A stretch of 64,000 nt of DNA from Atkinsonella hypoxylon (lineage: Eukaryota; Ascomycota; Sordariomycetes; Hypocreales; Clavicipitaceae), in assembly GCA_000729835.1 (NCBI GenBank), contig JFHB01000019.1, forward strand, positions 1 to 64,000, read 5' to 3'. Under the pieces are notes generated by a model. It saw only the letters and a program-made list of their open reading frames with translations, ran no database searches and was not told the DNA's origin. Shown piece by piece: positions 37,939-49,067 of the stretch. Position 1 is the first letter of the stretch, and every line of letters begins with the position of its first letter. The position numbers were made by a program, and so were the translations under genes.

Positions 37939-39124
37939 TATGAGAATGAGGTTGCGGTGAGAATGGAGTGATGATGTCTATTTGCGCTTGAAGTTGTTTG
38001 TGACTGATACGAGGTACCCCTCTGCTATCGTGGCCCAGTAGGATCATCGACTGGATTTAAGTGTTGTGGTGATCTGGTAAGAGATAAACTAAAGCTCCCC
38101 TGCGTGAGCTCAACCAACGGTATGACTAGGAAAGGGCCTAGGGCGGAAGCGGCATGGGCAGGTGATAAATAATCCTAAGTGGACAAGTATAGCGTCAAGA
38201 TGTAGAGCTATGTTGTGTTATTCGAGAGATGAATGGTGAAATGAAGCTGCGGAGGGTGTAAGAGACAGCTTCCGACAGCTTCAACGATGGGGGACAAGCA
38301 ACAAGCAAGTACAAGTGCAAGTTGAAGTGCGACAAGGTGCGGTTTCTAGAAGGAGGCAGGCGGACAGGTTATTGCTTTATAGCATTTGAAGTTTAGAGCA
38401 GATGCAAGAAGCTGCAGGAGAAAGCAAAAACGCACTTCCCATCCGTTACTCTCTGCCATACGCTTCATCCATCAGCCGCTCGAGATGTCCCCAGCCGGCT
38501 GCGTGCTCGTCATCTCCGTCGACGACCGATTTTGGGAGTTGACAGGTCACAGCTTGGCTGCAAGCCATTCCCAGCTTCGGTCCTGAATGAAGCTAAGTCG
38601 GTGGACAATCGCGAGAGGTGTGCGGTAGGTGTCTGGTAGGTGCCTGGTTGGTGTCACGAGGCACCTGTGTGTGCTGGGCTTCATGTGGCTAGCCATGACT
38701 CCGAGATGCACGGCATGGCATTGGGATCCGCGTGGGCGTGGGCGTGGGCGTGGGCGTGGGCAAGATGGTTGTTGATTGGGGTAATAGGGTGGTAGGTAAT
38801 ACAGGAAAGAAAGAAGCAGACTGGAGTTGGTGTGCAGGACGTGCCCTGGGATCTCGGCCAATCCAGGGCAGGCAGGCAGGCCCTTCTCTATCTTTGCCGG
38901 GGCGGGGGCGGCTTGTGATGACATGAAATCTTTCTCCCAACTCTATGTGTACGGACGATTCAGAGCCAAGCTAATCCGCCTCACTCTTCTTCGAGTTGCC
39001 ATATAGTCTCAAGCAAGACCCACTTGCACAAGGTTGTTGCTGTTGCTGTCGCTGTTGCCATGGCTGGTTATGATTCGCTACAATCACGATGACGCGGGTC
39101 GCAAGGACTGTGCTGCCAGATAAG

Positions 39125-39212
39125 CCCCCCCCCCCCCCCCCCCCCCATATGTTGTGCTGCATAGGTGCATAGGTGCGTAGGTGCATAGGTGCGTAGGTGC
39201 GTAGGTGCGTAG
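39125..39212. repeat. C22 run followed by 8-bp minisatellite
   Basis: A run of 22 C is followed after about 14 bp by six to seven copies of [A/G]TAGGTGC. The A/G choice at the first base varies between copies. Confidence 0.9.
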
Positions 39213-39350
39213 GAACATAGGAGATATGTAATGCGAGCCGGGCTGATTGATGCGGAGTATAGGGCATTGATACCTTTTGTTTTTCTCTACAGCTGCGAGA
39301 ATTAGTTACGCATGGGGACGACTTCCGGCTGGAAGACAGGCTGGGTTGTT

Positions 39351-39402
39351 GGCGGTTGTAGGCGGATGTTGGCGGTTGTTGGCGGTTGTTGGCGGTTGTT
39401 GG
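39351..39402. repeat. 10-bp minisatellite (GGCGGTTGTT)
   Basis: About five copies, the first one or two diverged. Confidence 0.9.
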
Positions 39403-40681
39403 CAGGGCGGGGAGTTCCCCCGGATTTCTGTAGGGTAACTTACCTAGATACCTACCTAGATAGTGGACCCGCCTCCCTCTCCTAGGTACGGTAAGCACTC
39501 AAGACACACGTCGCCCAGGACATCACGAGCTAGACCTGTCCCCTTGCCCGCGCCATCCTGAATCTGCATCGCGACTTAGACCATGCCCCAAGCGTCACAA
39601 TCCATTCTTCGTCATTACAAACAATCAAAATACATCCCATCCCCCGGCATCCTGGACCATCGAGTGAGTCAGCCCGTGGCATGAAACAGCTCGAGCATCC
39701 ATCCACACGGAAGATCCAACGCCCAGGACGCTCGCCACCAGACCACCCCGCAAATGCCCCGCGCCCCCTGTCCATGTCGCCCAGCCCCTGATTACCCGAC
39801 TGCTCCACTCCTTCTAGCGACCCCAAGTGCTTCTGGAAGGCCCGCCCCCAGCATCGACACCCCGGCTGATCTTCACCATGGACTGAACAGGGCCCAAACC
39901 AGGAATAGAACGTAAGATAGAGTGACACCAGCCATGCTTCTCCATACGTGTGCGAGCCTGCTGGCTGGAAAGGCTCGAGGTCGTCATCATGGAATGAGCT
40001 CTGCGTTTCGGTGTGACCGAGGGGACATCACCGGGATGGGTGAGAGGTGCGCAAGGCATACTTGAAATGGCCTTCCAGAGCCCGAATGGATATTGTGTGA
40101 CGCCATGTTTTCAGACTGGCCCCTGGCAAATCATGGATTTGAAAGCACAGCATGATGCTAAGTACGGTACGACGATGCTGGGAAGGTGCTGTGCCCCTGA
40201 GCATCGCTTCCCTGTGTTCAAGTCATTCGCGCTTCTGCATTGAAGATGAGGGAAAAAAAAAAAAAAAAGTACTAGCTATAGAGAGTGAGAGAACAACGAG
40301 ATCATTCGGCTGTCTTCTCTCCATCACTATCCCCTTCATGCAACTACATGCCATGGCATGTCGAAATCAGCCCCGGTCATCCTGATTCTCTACTGGTCGT
40401 TTCCCATCTTTTAATCCCTTGACCTGCGTTCCGTCTCCCAAACGAGGATGAGCCTAACAATATATCATTCAACTTTAATCTCAGATATATTGACGTTAGT
40501 TTGACGGGAGAAAATGTCCATCCCTGATACAGCTGTGTTGTTCCAAGACGCGTTCAAGTGGCGCAAGCACAGTCGTCGCAATTTTTTGCAGAAAGCAAGA
40601 GGCATGAGCATGTCAAGCAAGATACACACCTCTGCGCCGTGCCACAGCCATGTCTCTTGCAACCCTCCCTCTTCCGTCTAT

Positions 40682-43491
40682 TCACATTGCCGTTGAATAG
40701 CCATCGTGTTGATTCGAAGGAGGCGGTAGGTTTTGCAAGTCAAGGTTCCCCGAGTGCCAGGTCCATAGTGGCGCAAGCTCTCCTAATTGACTTTGCGACA
40801 GGTTTTCAATATTGAAATCGGGGCCTGGGTCAGCTGTCACCTGTTCGTACGCATCTTCATCAACGCCCGTAGGCCTGTTTGAGGTCGAGAAAGATGACAT
40901 GAGACTTTGCTCCCCCATCCTGGGTGCTGTGGTCTCGTCCATAGTCGACCACATAGGCTGATGTTCTGCGAAGGGGCTAGGGTTTGGCACATTGGGTGCC
41001 GGGTGGCTGCCCAAAGGAATGTAGTTGACATCGTGAGGCATATGCTGGCGTGTATAATCCTGCGTGCTGCTGCTATACTGATGCGGCATCATTTGTACCG
41101 GTGCTGCTGCATGGCTCGAAGGCACCGGCAAAGGGGTTATTGGTATAGGAGCGGCGGGTATTGGCGCTGCTACGGACTGAGGTACTTGCGCAGTCACAGC
41201 ATTTGTTGTCGCCGATTGTGGCGGCTGAGATGGAATGGCCGCTTGTTGTGAAGGTGAAACCAGAGTCGGCTGGGGAGGAGCCGTGGCCGCTGGTTCCGAA
41301 CCGGACGAAATTGGTGGTGAAGACTTGACTTTCGGTCGCTTCACCTGTCGCTCTGAAGTGTTGCGTGACACAGTATCTGGTAATCTTCGTACAAGTCGTT
41401 CTAGAATATCGTACGATGTCTTTGACGTTTTCGATATTCCGTTGAGCTTTTTCAGCATATCAACAGCATCGCCAATGGCGGCGAGTATGTCGTGTCTGTT
41501 GAGGATGGTATGTTCGGCATCTTTGAGAATGGCTGTACAAAGCATGGCGGCTGTATCAAATATAGAAAAGATGATAAAGTGCAACCGTCCGTCACGATTG
41601 TAGACCTTGTCCACCCAGAGTCGCATTGTCTTCATAAGTTTCAACGAGTACCATACTCCCACTTCCCGAATCTTGAGCTCGTCCTGGGGAGACTCCCAAG
41701 TATACTGCTTCACCATGTAATGCCTGATAGGGTTGAGTATCAAAAGGCACGCCATAGTGTATACATAGAATCTCTGGGCGAAAAGCCAAGGACATTTATC
41801 GTCTTTGCTTGTATCTGGATTCTCAAACGAATACTCTGGCGGGAACTTGTCAACCCACTCTTCAATAATGTTTTTGTATTCCTGGACCTCGGCGGGGGCA
41901 ATGATATTCTTGGGAGCGCTGAATCTTGATGCCAATTGCCGTGTTAGTTGGGATTGCATCTTCATGTGGAGCAAGGGAGATACTTCGTGGCCCTCGAGGG
42001 TCAGTCTCGGCAGCTCAGAATCGCAATCAGAGCGGTCAATGATTTTGGGTCTGGAGAGGCCGGAAGAGATTTGCCTAGAAAGGTCATGTTAGCTAACAGT
42101 CTGCGGAGAGCTGCAATATGGAAGCGCATATGGAGTACCAATCCCAAGTATCCAAGATACACCACAATCTTCTCCGCATCTCCAGATCAAACTCTGTCAC
42201 TGTGCCTGGTGGCGGCTCTTTGTGGTAGCCCAATTCTCGAGCCTCAAGAATTGCAGCACTCAAGACATGCCAGGCCTCGAGAAACTTGGCCTCAGCCTTG
42301 TACCAATAACAAGAGTGCAGCAATCGCTGAACATTAAGGAGATTATAGTGTCCAACAGGTATCACACTTGCAAGCTCCCGCATTGCACTGTGAAGCTGGT
42401 CCGAAACGACGTCTAGTGTGTCGCCCAATTCACTTTCAAAGGCCTTTCCATTAGCAGCATCCACATGCTGCAGAGAGCAGGCGCAAATAATGGCCAACAG
42501 ACATGTGTATTGCAGTGATAGCAGTCGATTCTTGAGCCGCCTATCCCACCAGATATGATAGTCTTGGAGAAACACTGGAGGATAAATGATGTAATAGTGA
42601 TAATTGATGTCGCTAAAAAAGTTTTGCATCAGAATATCTGCAACGCAACAGCAAGCAATCAGTATATCACCTAGTGCAGCAGGAACTTTAACATAGAAAT
42701 GTCCTACCCATAGACTTCCGTTGAGGAAGGAGTTTAAGAACTCGTTGCATTTGAGGTGACGAATCAACACTGACATAATCCTGCTTTGGCGCCGGCTTCT
42801 CGGTCTACAAGGTACCATATCATGCGTATTAGCAAGATAATATGAGATAACGTGGTGCCTTGATATGAGACCGGCCCCGTAGAGAAGCCAGAATGGCAAG
42901 GAACCCATTTTGAAGACGTGACTTGGACGTGCGGCTCACCAGTCCATGATCAATTCCAAGCGTCGCATACAGGCGGGTGGCCAAGGCATCGAATCCAGGG
43001 CCGTCTTCATCGTCATCGGCTTGAGCGACGACGGCTCTACTGGCGTATTCATCGTGAGTACGCTTGAGCTTCTGCGCCAAATCATGAGCTGGCGCACCCG
43101 GAATCGGATTCGTGTAACTGTAGCGGCATTCATCTGCGATTTTGCGTCTTTGACAGCGATCGCACGGCCATTCTCGATTGCACTACGCAACAAAGACTGG
43201 TAGTCAGTAACCGGTGACGGATATGTCCAACAGCACCCCAGATGTGTTTCGTTGAACGCGCTTAAAGACAGTTGTTGCAAAGCCCTTTTCCTTTTACCGG
43301 GCAGAAATGGCGGGAAAGTGCACGATTGTAGCAACACATGTGCTGTGTTGTTGTTGCTTGGGAGACGTGGCTCCCGGAGACCTGCTCACCTTTTGCTTCC
43401 GTCGTTGGCATTCGGTGCAAGCAGATCGGTTATAGGCAGCGTCGCGTTGAGAGCCGTCAGCAGAGACGCTCGCAGACGGAACTTGTGCCAT
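40682..43491 (-). CDS. Zn2Cys6 fungal-specific transcription factor
   Basis: Exons on the minus strand are 43491-43390, 43182-42940, 42804-42708, 42637-42139 and 42074-40682, giving 777 residues; introns are 207, 135, 70 and 64 bp. The binuclear zinc cluster is complete after splicing of intron 1: C25-x2-C28-x6-C35-x5-C41-x2-C44-x8-C53, with the basic R-R-K-Q-K between. The first intron splits the cluster between Cys28 and Cys35. The middle (about residues 160-520) matches the fungal-specific factor domain (F-F-S-D-I-N-Y-H-Y-Y-I-I, R-R-R-L-W-C-I-L-D-T-W-D-W). The C-terminal third is Pro/Gln/Ala-rich, as in activation domains. It is a nuclear DNA-binding regulator; the targets cannot be read from this region, and no pathway genes sit beside it. 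Confidence 0.94.
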
Positions 43492-43601
43492 GACTCCCGA
43501 GACGAAAACTCCTCGGCAAGGCCGGGGAACGGCAGTTTACACGAGGTAATGTGTGCCGAAGGTGCAAAAGGTGCACTATGAGTTGGGAGAAGTATGAAAT
43601 T

Positions 43602-43650
43602 GAGAGGCGAGAGGCGAGAGGCGAGAGGCAAGAGGTGAGAGGTGAGAGGC
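43602..43650. repeat. 7-bp minisatellite (GAGAGGC)
   Basis: About seven imperfect copies of GAGAGGC/GAGAGGT lie 110-160 bp upstream of the Zn2Cys6 start codon. Confidence 0.9.
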
Positions 43651-43710
43651 CGGGTGTTTGACAACCGGCGCGGGTTGGTTTGGGTTGGGAGGAGACGACG
43701 TTGCAGGTTT

Positions 43711-43750
43711 CGTCAAGGCACGTCGAGGCACGTCGAGGCACGTCGAGGCA
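43711..43750. repeat. 10-bp minisatellite (CGTCGAGGCA), 4 copies
   Basis: Three perfect copies plus one with a single change, upstream of the Zn2Cys6 gene. Confidence 0.95.
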
Positions 43751-44666
43751 CACTTGAAGTATCGAGCCTTTTTAAAACATCAATACGAAGGCCGTACAAC
43801 AACAGGCCAGCAAGCCCGCTAGTATTATTGACTAACTAACTAGCAGACCAGTCGAGTTCAGCATGTGCATGCATGCATGCCACCCACCGATCCCCCGCAG
43901 GCGGTCAGGTCAATCCATTCATTGGTGTTTTCAGCGGCTGGGATCTCAGTGGTTCTCGCTGGTCCTCCTCACTGGTTCTCACGGGTCCTCACTGGTTCCC
44001 GTGCCAGTGGTGGCCAATCAGGGAATCAGGGAGGGTCAAGCCCCCCGGTGCCAAGGCAAGGACCCGAGGCTAACGTCTTCCTCGCCCTCACTCTCTTCTC
44101 TCGTTCTCTTTTCTTTGTGTTATCAAATATGGTTATTTGTCATCATCATCTTCTTTTCTCTTTATTTTCTATAGAGAAGCCGAAGCCCTCCGAGCTCGAA
44201 TTGCCGAATCAGCAAAACCCCTTCAAAGGCCCCCCTGACCGCTGGTGTGCCACCAGATACAGAATACTACAGTATGATCTCATGCACCGGACAGCATTTC
44301 GTCTTTTCGCTCAAACATGTCCTATCACCCAGCATCGGTGTCAGCGTGGGCGGCAAGTGAGCGTCCGTTTCTGCTGCATTGCAGCGGAAATGCTTCTCTC
44401 CGCCAGGTTCCCTGGCCAGCCCTGGGTACGATGCGCCGTTGGATGGTCCACGCCTTCTGGACGGTGCTCCATGATGCTTGCTCTGGCCGGCTAACGCTTT
44501 CCTGCTGCATTGCATTGCATGGCACGGCATGCAATGCAATGCAGTCGGTGCAGCTGTAGCTGAATTGAGCTTGTGACACGCGCCGGGAAAGGGAGGCCAA
44601 GGAGCACTCAATATCCCAGTGTCCCAGTGTCCCATTGTCCCAGTGCCGTTCGGTTCGGTGCCGGCG

Positions 44667-44698
44667 CCAGGTAGGTACAACCCACTGTACCTACCTGG
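44667..44698. repeat. Perfect 12-bp inverted repeat, 8-nt loop
   Basis: The left arm CCAGGTAGGTAC (44667-44678) and right arm GTACCTACCTGG (44687-44698) can pair fully, with an 8-nt spacer. Confidence 0.9.
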
Positions 44699-46195
44699 TC
44701 CAGTAACCTTCCTTCAATCGCTCTGCCCTCTCTTGTTCATCTCTGTGTGCATCTCTGTTCTCGCCTCTGCTCCCTCTACCACCCTTATTGCCTCAAGCTT
44801 GCTTTTGCTGCTTGTCATTCCCATCCTCGCAACACCATCGCCAACGGGTGCAGCGTATTGCAGTCGTCTGTCACACGCGGGCGTTCATTGATTATTATTC
44901 AACAGCTCCAGATGGTGTGTAGCTGAACATCCCAGACAGCCGGGTCTCTCAGGGTACCCTGGTCCCGCCTGCCCTTCTTTTCTTGCTCGGCCTCGATTTG
45001 CCATGCCCTCGCTCATCCATTCACATCAGCTTCAATAACGGCTGCTGCTCCGAGTGGCCCCCGAATGACGACCTCCATCTGCCAGATGACTGGCTCTCGG
45101 TGCGAAAGGCACACGGTTGAAGCACAGAGCCAATCTCGCATCCACGCCACCATGCATGACCGTTGACAAGCGTTCACACATTCGACTGCCGACTGTTCAC
45201 TCAATTCCTCCTCCCCCTTCCGGGATTTCGAGAGCCTGGACCGTGGGACTTTGCTCGTCTACCTTACCCACATAAATATACAGCGTAAATATACAGAAGC
45301 TAATCTTGAAATGTGTCCCGCAGTCTCATTTCTTTATGTAGCATTTGGCCTTAGTATCCGAACCAATCAATAGCTGGAACAACGGATACCAGTGGATTTT
45401 GTCGTTCTGTCTCCCTCTTGCCGTTTCATTCGAGAACGATTAATGAATAATATATGTTGCGTCTCGGAAAGGTGAAGTGTACAGTCAACAGCATTGATGT
45501 AAGTGCAACATCACGGTTTTAATTTATTTTCCTTGTTTAAGTTTCGTAGCAATTCGAGTCATTACCTCAAATCAGGATGATTATTGCGACGGTGGACCAC
45601 AAACCGCCAAGACCAGCCGCCAGGGTTACTTGCTTGCGTGGTTTCCACACTAGTGGCACTCAAAGCATATGAAACGAAGCTCGAGCTTTTCGTCCAGCTC
45701 ATGATTTACTGCCTCCCACAGGAGGCTGCAGGCCGTGATTTTTCTCCCCGTTCATGTCCAGACTGCGAGACCATCGCGGGCCATGATGGACTGGCGAGGT
45801 GTGCTGGAAGAAAACCGTTGTGCACAGCACAGCGTCTTCAGACAGGGCGGGGGTTATTTCCAATTTCCGTATCACAGGAAACATGGCAAAGTTGAAAGTT
45901 GCCTAGCGGAAAGCCGTTGCCGGAAAAGGGTCCGGGGTTCTTCGTCCTTCCTGACCATCCATTACGAACTTGTTCGAGAGACATGGCTGCTGACATGTCC
46001 TGCTGCTCATTGCAGCTTGTCCTCACAGGCTCGATCTCGAACGCTTCGGATTGTATTGTCTGCTTCGAAGAATAACTTACTTAGAACCCAACGTAGTTGC
46101 ATACCCATGAACAAAAGCTTACCCCCAAGATCCCGCGACCTTATACCAGCAGTGTTGAGGGAGCAAGTTGGTCAAGAGAATTTCAGTTTAATCCT

Positions 46196-46681
46196 TCAAA
46201 ACAGGGCCAAGTATAGATTAATCTGTCTTTTGGATAATGCTAATATACCTTGCGCACCACAGAAATTTGTCTGTGACAAGAAGTAACAGCATCGCCACGC
46301 TACCGTTGAGAGAATCCCTGCGAGTGACCATCTTGACACAGTCGTGACTGTTGAAGGGATACCCAACAAATCCACCTTGACTACTCTGCTCCACCAGGCA
46401 GCGAATCCGTCATCTTCAGCCAGGAACAAGAGCGGTGCGCACGAGTTGCCCGATACTGCAAGAAGCCTATCCATGACATCCCCTTCGCTCCGGATCTGTA
46501 CGAAAATAGTCATCTCCATGGCCCTTTCCAGACCGCTATTCCAGGCACCCAAATTTCGAAAAATGCACATGAGTTCAGTCTGATTTTCCCTGAAACATTG
46601 TGCTGCAATCCTGGCTTTGCCACATAGCCAGGTTGCACAGACTGAAATTGGATAGGCCATGTCCGTGGGTGATATTGACAT
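46196..46681 (-). CDS. Unassigned open frame, possible relic
   Basis: A 161-codon frame with an ATG at 46681. Composition in the middle (about residues 20-130) is protein-like with conserved-looking Trp/Val/Leu blocks, but I recognise no family. A GTAAGC and TTCAG flank the first 17 codons, so the true upstream exon may lie elsewhere; the phases I tried did not join. It may be a lineage-specific gene fragment. Confidence 0.22.
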   Translation of the reverse strand: MSISPTDMAYPISVCATWLCGKARIAAQCFRENQTELMCIFRNLGAWNSGLERAMEMTIFVQIRSEGDVMDRLLAVSGNSCAPLLFLAEDDGFAAWWSRVVKVDLLGIPSTVTTVSRWSLAGILSTVAWRCCYFLSQTNFCGAQGILALSKRQINLYLALF

Positions 46682-47054
46682 CCCTAGCTTACCATTTACG
46701 GATCATGCAACGGGGTTCGAGCGCCGAGCTGAAGACTGCGTCATTTAGATTGAAGACAGTGGACTGGCGCCTCGTTATATTCCGCCTCTCCTAGTCCCTT
46801 CATGGAGATTCATCTACTGACAGATACGGGCAGTCCATCATGTCGAACCCTATTGGATAGTACTGGTGAGATGAGATACTGAAGATGGATAGACTATGTT
46901 GCAGAACGTTGAAACAGAGTTTGCACGCGACCTACTCCGAAAAGTATATGCCTAACAACTCCAGCCCATGCAGATGCGAAAGTCAGGATGAGAATGAACC
47001 GCGCCGCAGGAGATTGACATGCAGTGTACGACATCCTGGCGCCATGCAGGAGTC

Positions 47055-49067
47055 CTAGCTGTCCTGGGCCGCAGCCATGCTTCCCTTCCTCCGCAGATCC
47101 CCTGCCTTAAGTTTCCTGACAACTTGATACGACCTGTCCAGCTCATTTTCCACAGCACACCTGATCCTCAACGCCGCCACGGCGGGCCACACGCTCCTCT
47201 CACCCCTGGATATCCAATAATTGAGAGTCTCCCTCGTCGGGGTTTCCAACAAGCGTATGAAATCGCCCGCTGTGACCTCGGGGACGAGCGTCATGGACGC
47301 AGCGGGGATTCGCTCGTCCACCAGAAATCTTCGAATGCTCGACGGCAAGAGCTGCAGCGTGTCGAGTTGCCGAAGGCGGTGTCGAACCTCGAGGCCAACC
47401 ATGCGGACCATGAAGGCCGATAGCTGGCTGATCTTGCTCCGGGACTCGACGAGAGAGGGGCCGTGCATGTCAGATTGCAGGAAGGGAATGAGATAGGGAC
47501 GGGCTTGGCTGACGATGAAGTGATTTACGTTGAAGAGCTCGGCGATGCGTTGCAGAGGACAGTCTCGCTCGGTGTACGATACGCGCGTCCAATGGTGAAA
47601 GTCTGTGGTGTTGGCTGCTGCCCAGGGGACTATCTTGCCGTGGACATCCTTGCATAGGATGGTCACTCTCCGGCTGCCGTAGAGGGACGGCGACGAAGCG
47701 TTTGACGCCACTGCTGCAGTCCATATCAACTTGTTAAGAGTCGAACAGGGTTAACCTTGGTGCGTCCATCAGCTTCGGGGTGGATAGTCTGCAACGGAGC
47801 ACTCACCACGTTTGGGGCTGTGATGTAATTTAGGAGAGTTGGCACACCCCCTTGTCCCTCCCTCGCGAGAGTGATATTGAGAATCCGCTTGCTGCGATTG
47901 TACGCTTCTTCAAAAGTGAGGTCTCCGACGTTGGCTCTTACACAATCCTCTAACACTGTCACATCTAGGAAATAGCCTTCTCGAGAAAAGCGGCGGAGCC
48001 GTCGCATCAAGGTCGCCCATCTCGACGCGAATGTCTGATCATGAATGACGCCATTTTCGCCCTGGTTCTTCATGAAAGCTGAGACGTCAATACCATCCCC
48101 CGTGAGGACGCCGGGCAACTCGTCTTCGGTGTGAATGGCTACTAGGGCGGCGGTGAGCGCTCCTGTGGCTGTTCCGGTGATGATGCGCGGGAGTAGGCCA
48201 CGCAGAAACAGGGCTTTCACCACGCCCAGATGGCATAATCCAAATATAGCGCCGCCTTGCAGAACAAGTGTACTTCGTCCAAATGCTTGCCTCGTGTCAT
48301 GTATGAAGTCGAGTTTCATTTGGTTTGTCAAGACGGTCCCGCCGCCCGGAGAGTTGGATGTGGAGACCGTAGGCAATGCGCTGATGTCCTCCACTGACTC
48401 TGCGACTTGGGTTATGTACTCCTCGATGAGATATTTTGTTCCTGAAAACGAGCGATTGTATAGCCTGGGGACAGTGATGTTTCCAAGGTTCCGCACGAGC
48501 CCGGATCGGAGCAGATTGGCCAACTGCTGAAAGTTGTTCTCTTCTCGAGCAATGGCAAGGGACTGCAATCGTTCGGTAATGAGTCTCCAATCGTAGTGTC
48601 TCGAAGTCGGGTTATTTCTCCTGTGGTGGGTGCCGAGGTCTTGTCAGTTTTGTCATCACCCTTGACGAGCAAATAAACAGATGAAAGAGAAAAATACAGC
48701 AAAGCAAAGCAAAGCAAAGCAAAGCAAAGCAAAGCAAAGCAAAGCAAAGCAAAGCAAATACACGAAGACCTCCACGGCTTAGACGCACCATAAATCCAAC
48801 CCTACAAGACTGTCCAAATGAAGGGCTGCCTCCTCCCAATCTTCAAAGACCTGCGCATTTCGCAGCAGGTCAAGCCACAGGTCAACGGGATGCTTGCTGG
48901 TGTACCAGCTCACGAGCTTCTGTGCCGGCGTTAGAAGGAATCCAACGGGCAGGTCCATGATATGACAAAGATTGTTGAAAGAAGAGAAATGCCAAGACGA
49001 ATCCGACCTTGAACCAAAAGGTTGCCACATCTGCGATGACCCTCCACACAGCTAGAACCGCCCTCAT
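47055..49067 (-). CDS. Patatin-like phospholipase-family protein lacking the catalytic Ser
   Basis: Minus-strand exons 48958-48789, 48620-47807 and 47729-47055 join in phase to 552 residues from the ATG at 48958. The DUF3336-type N-terminus (T-S-R-H-Y-D-W-R-L-I, then A-R-E-E-N-N-F) and the patatin core mark the Tgl3/4/5-like fungal group. In this group the enzymes act as lipid-droplet triacylglycerol lipases or acyltransferases. The glycine-rich loop reads Q-G-G-A-I-F-G, and the nucleophile elbow, normally G-x-S-x-G, reads G-T-A-T-G (residues 206-210). I also do not see the D-G-[AG] acid motif. An ATG at 49067 opens a frame with a hydrophobic helix (W-R-V-I-A-D-V-A-T-F-W-F-K) that looks like the natural N-terminus. 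However, it is one base out of frame with the rest unless a weak intron (GTCGGA to cacag) is used. Intron 48621-48788 carries an AAAGC array. Confidence 0.88.
48701..48755. repeat. AAAGC pentanucleotide array, 11 copies, inside an intron
   Basis: Eleven perfect copies lie wholly within the first mapped intron of the patatin-like gene. On the transcribed sense strand the unit reads GCTTT. Confidence 0.95.

Larger units (their letters stand above)
37939..40681. other. 2.7-kb intergenic region rich in tandem repeats
   Basis: No supported gene. Several minisatellites lie close together: GTGGGC at 38731-38761, a 22-C run at 39125-39146, an 8-bp unit ATAGGTGC/GTAGGTGC from about 39161 to 39212, and a 10-bp unit GGCGGTTGTT at about 39351-39402. 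The right part contains the 3' side of the Zn2Cys6 gene. Confidence 0.6.
43492..47054. other. 3.6-kb region with repeats and one weak frame
   Basis: The left end is the promoter of the Zn2Cys6 gene and holds two minisatellites (43602-43650 and 43711-43750). A 12-bp inverted repeat is at 44667-44698. A minus-strand ATG frame at 46196-46681 (161 residues, including A-A-W-W-S-R-V-V-K-V-D-L-L-G) reads like coding sequence, but I cannot assign it and found no phase-consistent neighbours. It may be a relic exon. Confidence 0.4.
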
